Below the pieces are notes generated by a model. That model saw only the letters and a list, made by a program, of their open reading frames with translations. It had not been told where the DNA came from and searched no databases. A stretch of DNA of 64,000 bases from an uncultured Alphaproteobacteria bacterium. GTDB taxonomy: Bacteria > Pseudomonadota > Alphaproteobacteria > Micavibrionales > Micavibrionaceae. Position 1 is the stretch's first letter, and each line of letters begins with the position of its first letter. Positions 62,143 to 64,000 of this stretch are shown here, in pieces. Where the stretch lies: assembly GCA_937934135.1 (NCBI GenBank), contig CALHAW010000001.1, positions 1 to 64,000 of the forward strand, given 5' to 3'. The position numbers and the translations under genes are program-made.

Positions 62143-62166
62143 TGTAACACACCGTTACAAGGTGTG
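62143..62166. promoter_or_regulatory. Overlapping dyads upstream of lpxC
   Basis: TGTAAC (62143-62148) and GTTACA (62154-62159) form one dyad; CACACC (62148-62153) and GGTGTG (62161-62166) form another that overlaps it. The two pairings exclude each other. An operator or an RNA switch-like leader of lpxC is possible. Confidence 0.35.
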
Positions 62167-62206
62167 ATTTTATGAAGGGTGGGGGATTATATATAGTGAG
62201 AGAGTA

Positions 62207-63148
62207 ATGCAATATACACTCTCACAGACAGTCTCTTTAAGCGGAATTGGCCTTCACAGCGCCGAAATAGTCAATCTGACTATTCATCCGGCTGACCCTC
62301 ACCATGGGATTATCTTTAAGCGAATCAAACATTCTAAGGATCAAGGTCAGATTACGGAAACACAATCTTACGTTCCTGCGCTGTATAATAATGTGATTGA
62401 TACGCGGCTTTGTACTGTGATTGGTAATGAACACGGCGTTACAATTTCAACAATAGAACATCTGATGGCGGCGTTTCGTGGCCTTGGTATTGATAATGCC
62501 TTGGTTGAGATTGATGGAATGGAAGTGCCTATCATGGATGGAAGCGCGGATGCATTCGTTAAGGCATTCGAAGAAGCGGGTTTGCAACAGCAAAGCGCAC
62601 CGCGTAAAGCTATCCGTATCCTCGAAGAAATTATCTATGAAGAAGGTGATAAGCGCGCTTCTTTAAAGCCCTCAATTATCCCGACTTACAAGGGAACAAT
62701 TCAATATGATAACCCGTTTATTGGTGAACAATCATTTGATTTCAAACTGATTAACGGCAATTTCAAGCATGATTTGGCGGATTGCCGTACTTTTTGCCTC
62801 CTTCAAGATGTACAGATGATGCAAGCCAATGGCTTGGCGCAGGGTGGTTCAATGGATAATGCCATTGTTGTTGATGATAATGGTGTAATGAATGAAGCAG
62901 GGCTTCGTTGTCATAATGAATTTATCCGTCATAAATTATTGGACGCTATTGGTGATCTCGCATTGGCGGGAGGCCTTGTTTTGGGTGAATATGAGAGCCA
63001 TAAAGGCGGCCATGCAATGAATAACAAGCTTGTTCGTAAGCTGTTTGACACACCAAGCGCTTATGAAGTGATTGATCTGTATGTTGACCTGCATGCGCCT
63101 GATCAGGATGTTTATGTCGCAGAAACGCTCTCGAAAGCGCTTTCTTAA
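62207..63148 (+). CDS. lpxC: UDP-3-O-acyl-GlcNAc deacetylase LpxC
   Basis: A 313-residue zinc enzyme, the committed step of lipid A synthesis, so the organism makes lipopolysaccharide. Zinc ligands occur in TIEHLMAA and RHKLLDAIGDLAL, and the catalytic His in HKGGHAMNN; the start YTLSQTVSLSGIGLHSAEIV is typical. The position after ftsZ is the usual one, but a strong terminator separates the two, so lpxC has its own promoter. Ribosome-binding purines (GTGAGAGAG) precede the ATG. Confidence 0.96.
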   Translation: MQYTLSQTVSLSGIGLHSAEIVNLTIHPADPHHGIIFKRIKHSKDQGQITETQSYVPALYNNVIDTRLCTVIGNEHGVTISTIEHLMAAFRGLGIDNALVEIDGMEVPIMDGSADAFVKAFEEAGLQQQSAPRKAIRILEEIIYEEGDKRASLKPSIIPTYKGTIQYDNPFIGEQSFDFKLINGNFKHDLADCRTFCLLQDVQMMQANGLAQGGSMDNAIVVDDNGVMNEAGLRCHNEFIRHKLLDAIGDLALAGGLVLGEYESHKGGHAMNNKLVRKLFDTPSAYEVIDLYVDLHAPDQDVYVAETLSKALS

Positions 63149-63217
63149 TCTCTATAATTATCTGGATTTTTCAACATAATAGCGGGCTTTTGCTTTGTTT
63201 TTAGGCTCAGTCATTGT

Positions 63218-64000
63218 ATGACTATATCTATGTTAAAAAAGATCCTCGTTCCTGTTTTTATGGCTGTTCTTGTAACGGCCTGTGGTTCCTCCAAAAATGC
63301 ACAAGTTGTGACGGCCGCGCCTGAAGCCAAGACAGTTGAAGTTGCATATAACGAAGCGGCTGATGCGCTTGATGAAGAAAACTACCAGAAAGCAAATAGA
63401 TTATTCCAAGATGTAGAGCGTGAGTTCCCATACTCTAAATGGGCAACTAAAGCACAGCTCATGGCTTCTTATGCGGCGTATCAAGATGATAGTTATGATG
63501 AAGCTATTTTAGGGTTGGAGCGCTTCATTGAGCTGCATCCGGGGAGTGAAGATGTGGATTACGCCTATTACCTTCGCGCCCTTGCTTATTACGAACAAAT
63601 ATCTGATGTGGCGCGTGATCAGGAAATGACCAACCGTGCCTTACGCTCCTTTGATGCATTAATTACGCGTTTTCCAAATAGTGATTATACCCGCGATTCA
63701 AAATTAAAACGTGATTTGACCCTTGATCACCTTGCGGGGAAGGAGATGGAAATTGGGCGTTATTATTTGAAACAAAATCAAATAAATGCTGCGATTAATC
63801 GTTTTCGTACTGTTGTCAAAAAATACCAAACAACAACCCATACACCCGAAGCACTCCATCGCTTGGTTGAGGCATATTTGACATTAGGCCTGCGATCCGA
63901 AGCAACAAAGATTGCTGCGGTTTTAGGGCATAATTACCCTGGGTCTAAATGGTATGAAGATAGTTATAAAATTCTTGATGAAAAATCACGCCAGGAAATT
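63218..64000 (+). CDS. bamD: Outer-membrane assembly lipoprotein BamD (partial, cut by window end)
   Basis: 261 codons are visible with no stop before the window end. The signal sequence ends in lipobox LVTAC, so the mature protein is lipidated and carried to the outer membrane. TPR-like helices follow: VAYNEAADALDEENYQKANRLFQDVEREFPYSKWA, then repeats including SYDEAILGLERFIELHPGSEDVDYAYYLRALAYYEQI, characteristic of BamD (YfiO) of the BAM complex. The start may be 63218 or the Met at 63230. Position after lpxC agrees with other alphaproteobacteria. Confidence 0.93.
   Translation, partial: MTISMLKKILVPVFMAVLVTACGSSKNAQVVTAAPEAKTVEVAYNEAADALDEENYQKANRLFQDVEREFPYSKWATKAQLMASYAAYQDDSYDEAILGLERFIELHPGSEDVDYAYYLRALAYYEQISDVARDQEMTNRALRSFDALITRFPNSDYTRDSKLKRDLTLDHLAGKEMEIGRYYLKQNQINAAINRFRTVVKKYQTTTHTPEALHRLVEAYLTLGLRSEATKIAAVLGHNYPGSKWYEDSYKILDEKSRQEI

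Overview
The window looks like a chromosome segment of an alphaproteobacterium with moderately low GC (low-to-mid 40s percent by eye, not computed). The main reason is the long division and cell-wall (dcw) cluster in typical alphaproteobacterial order, ending ftsQ-ftsA-ftsZ-lpxC-bamD, together with a DUF1674/SDHAF4-type gene, a DUF455 gene and an rsmB-rpe-heparinase-like run. A Micavibrio-like or other uncultured lineage is possible, but the sequence alone does not settle the order.

Layout. (1) 1-3291 is an AT-rich accessory block: a GNAT acetyltransferase, a small coiled-coil protein, an FAD/NAD(P)-binding oxidoreductase and an AhpD-like protein. It ends at a displaced 3' fragment of an initiator-tRNA gene, so it is probably the distal end of an integrated island that continues leftwards out of the window. 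Two of its genes share a duplicated upstream module. (2) 3507-14456 holds housekeeping and poorly characterised genes: a lipoprotein hydrolase, a cold-shock protein, a VTT/DUF547/flavoprotein operon, DUF3179, a radical SAM plus degenerate metallophosphoesterase pair, Cu/Zn superoxide dismutase, DUF455 and a homocysteine methyltransferase-like protein. (3) 14520-16354 is a tRNA-Gly(UCC) gene followed by a decayed island of about 1.8 kb, bounded by an 18-bp repeat of the tRNA 3' end. It carries a truncated integrase and two orphan genes. (4) 16378-20562 carries an SDHAF4-like gene, chorismate mutase, rsmB, rpe and a heparinase II/III-like gene.

(5) 20571-40048 is a surface-polysaccharide and secreted-protein region. 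It encodes an RTX metalloprotease, a Wzz/GumC-like chain-length protein, a short OPX lipoprotein, a glycosyltransferase, two sulfotransferases, a BBP2-type outer-membrane barrel, an asparagine synthase-like enzyme, a flippase, a methyltransferase, an acyltransferase, an O-antigen ligase/polymerase-like protein and a giant RTX protein with two C-type lectin domains. Together these suggest a Wzx/Wzy-type exopolysaccharide, plausibly sulfated, exported through a two-part OPX plus barrel exit. The two calcium-binding RTX proteins probably leave by type I secretion, although no transporter is encoded here.

(6) 40199-42031 is typA with a strong terminator. It is followed by an unlisted 32-residue membrane-peptide gene on the minus strand. 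(7) 42480-64000 is the dcw cluster: mraZ, rsmH, ftsL, ftsI, murE, murF, mraY, murD, ftsW, murG, murC, an inserted AEC-type permease, murB, ddl, ftsQ, ftsA, ftsZ, lpxC and bamD (cut by the window end). Most genes overlap or nearly touch. A four-fold 10-bp repeat upstream of mraZ looks like a MraZ operator, and the ftsA-ftsZ gap holds a perfect DnaA-box match and a palindrome.
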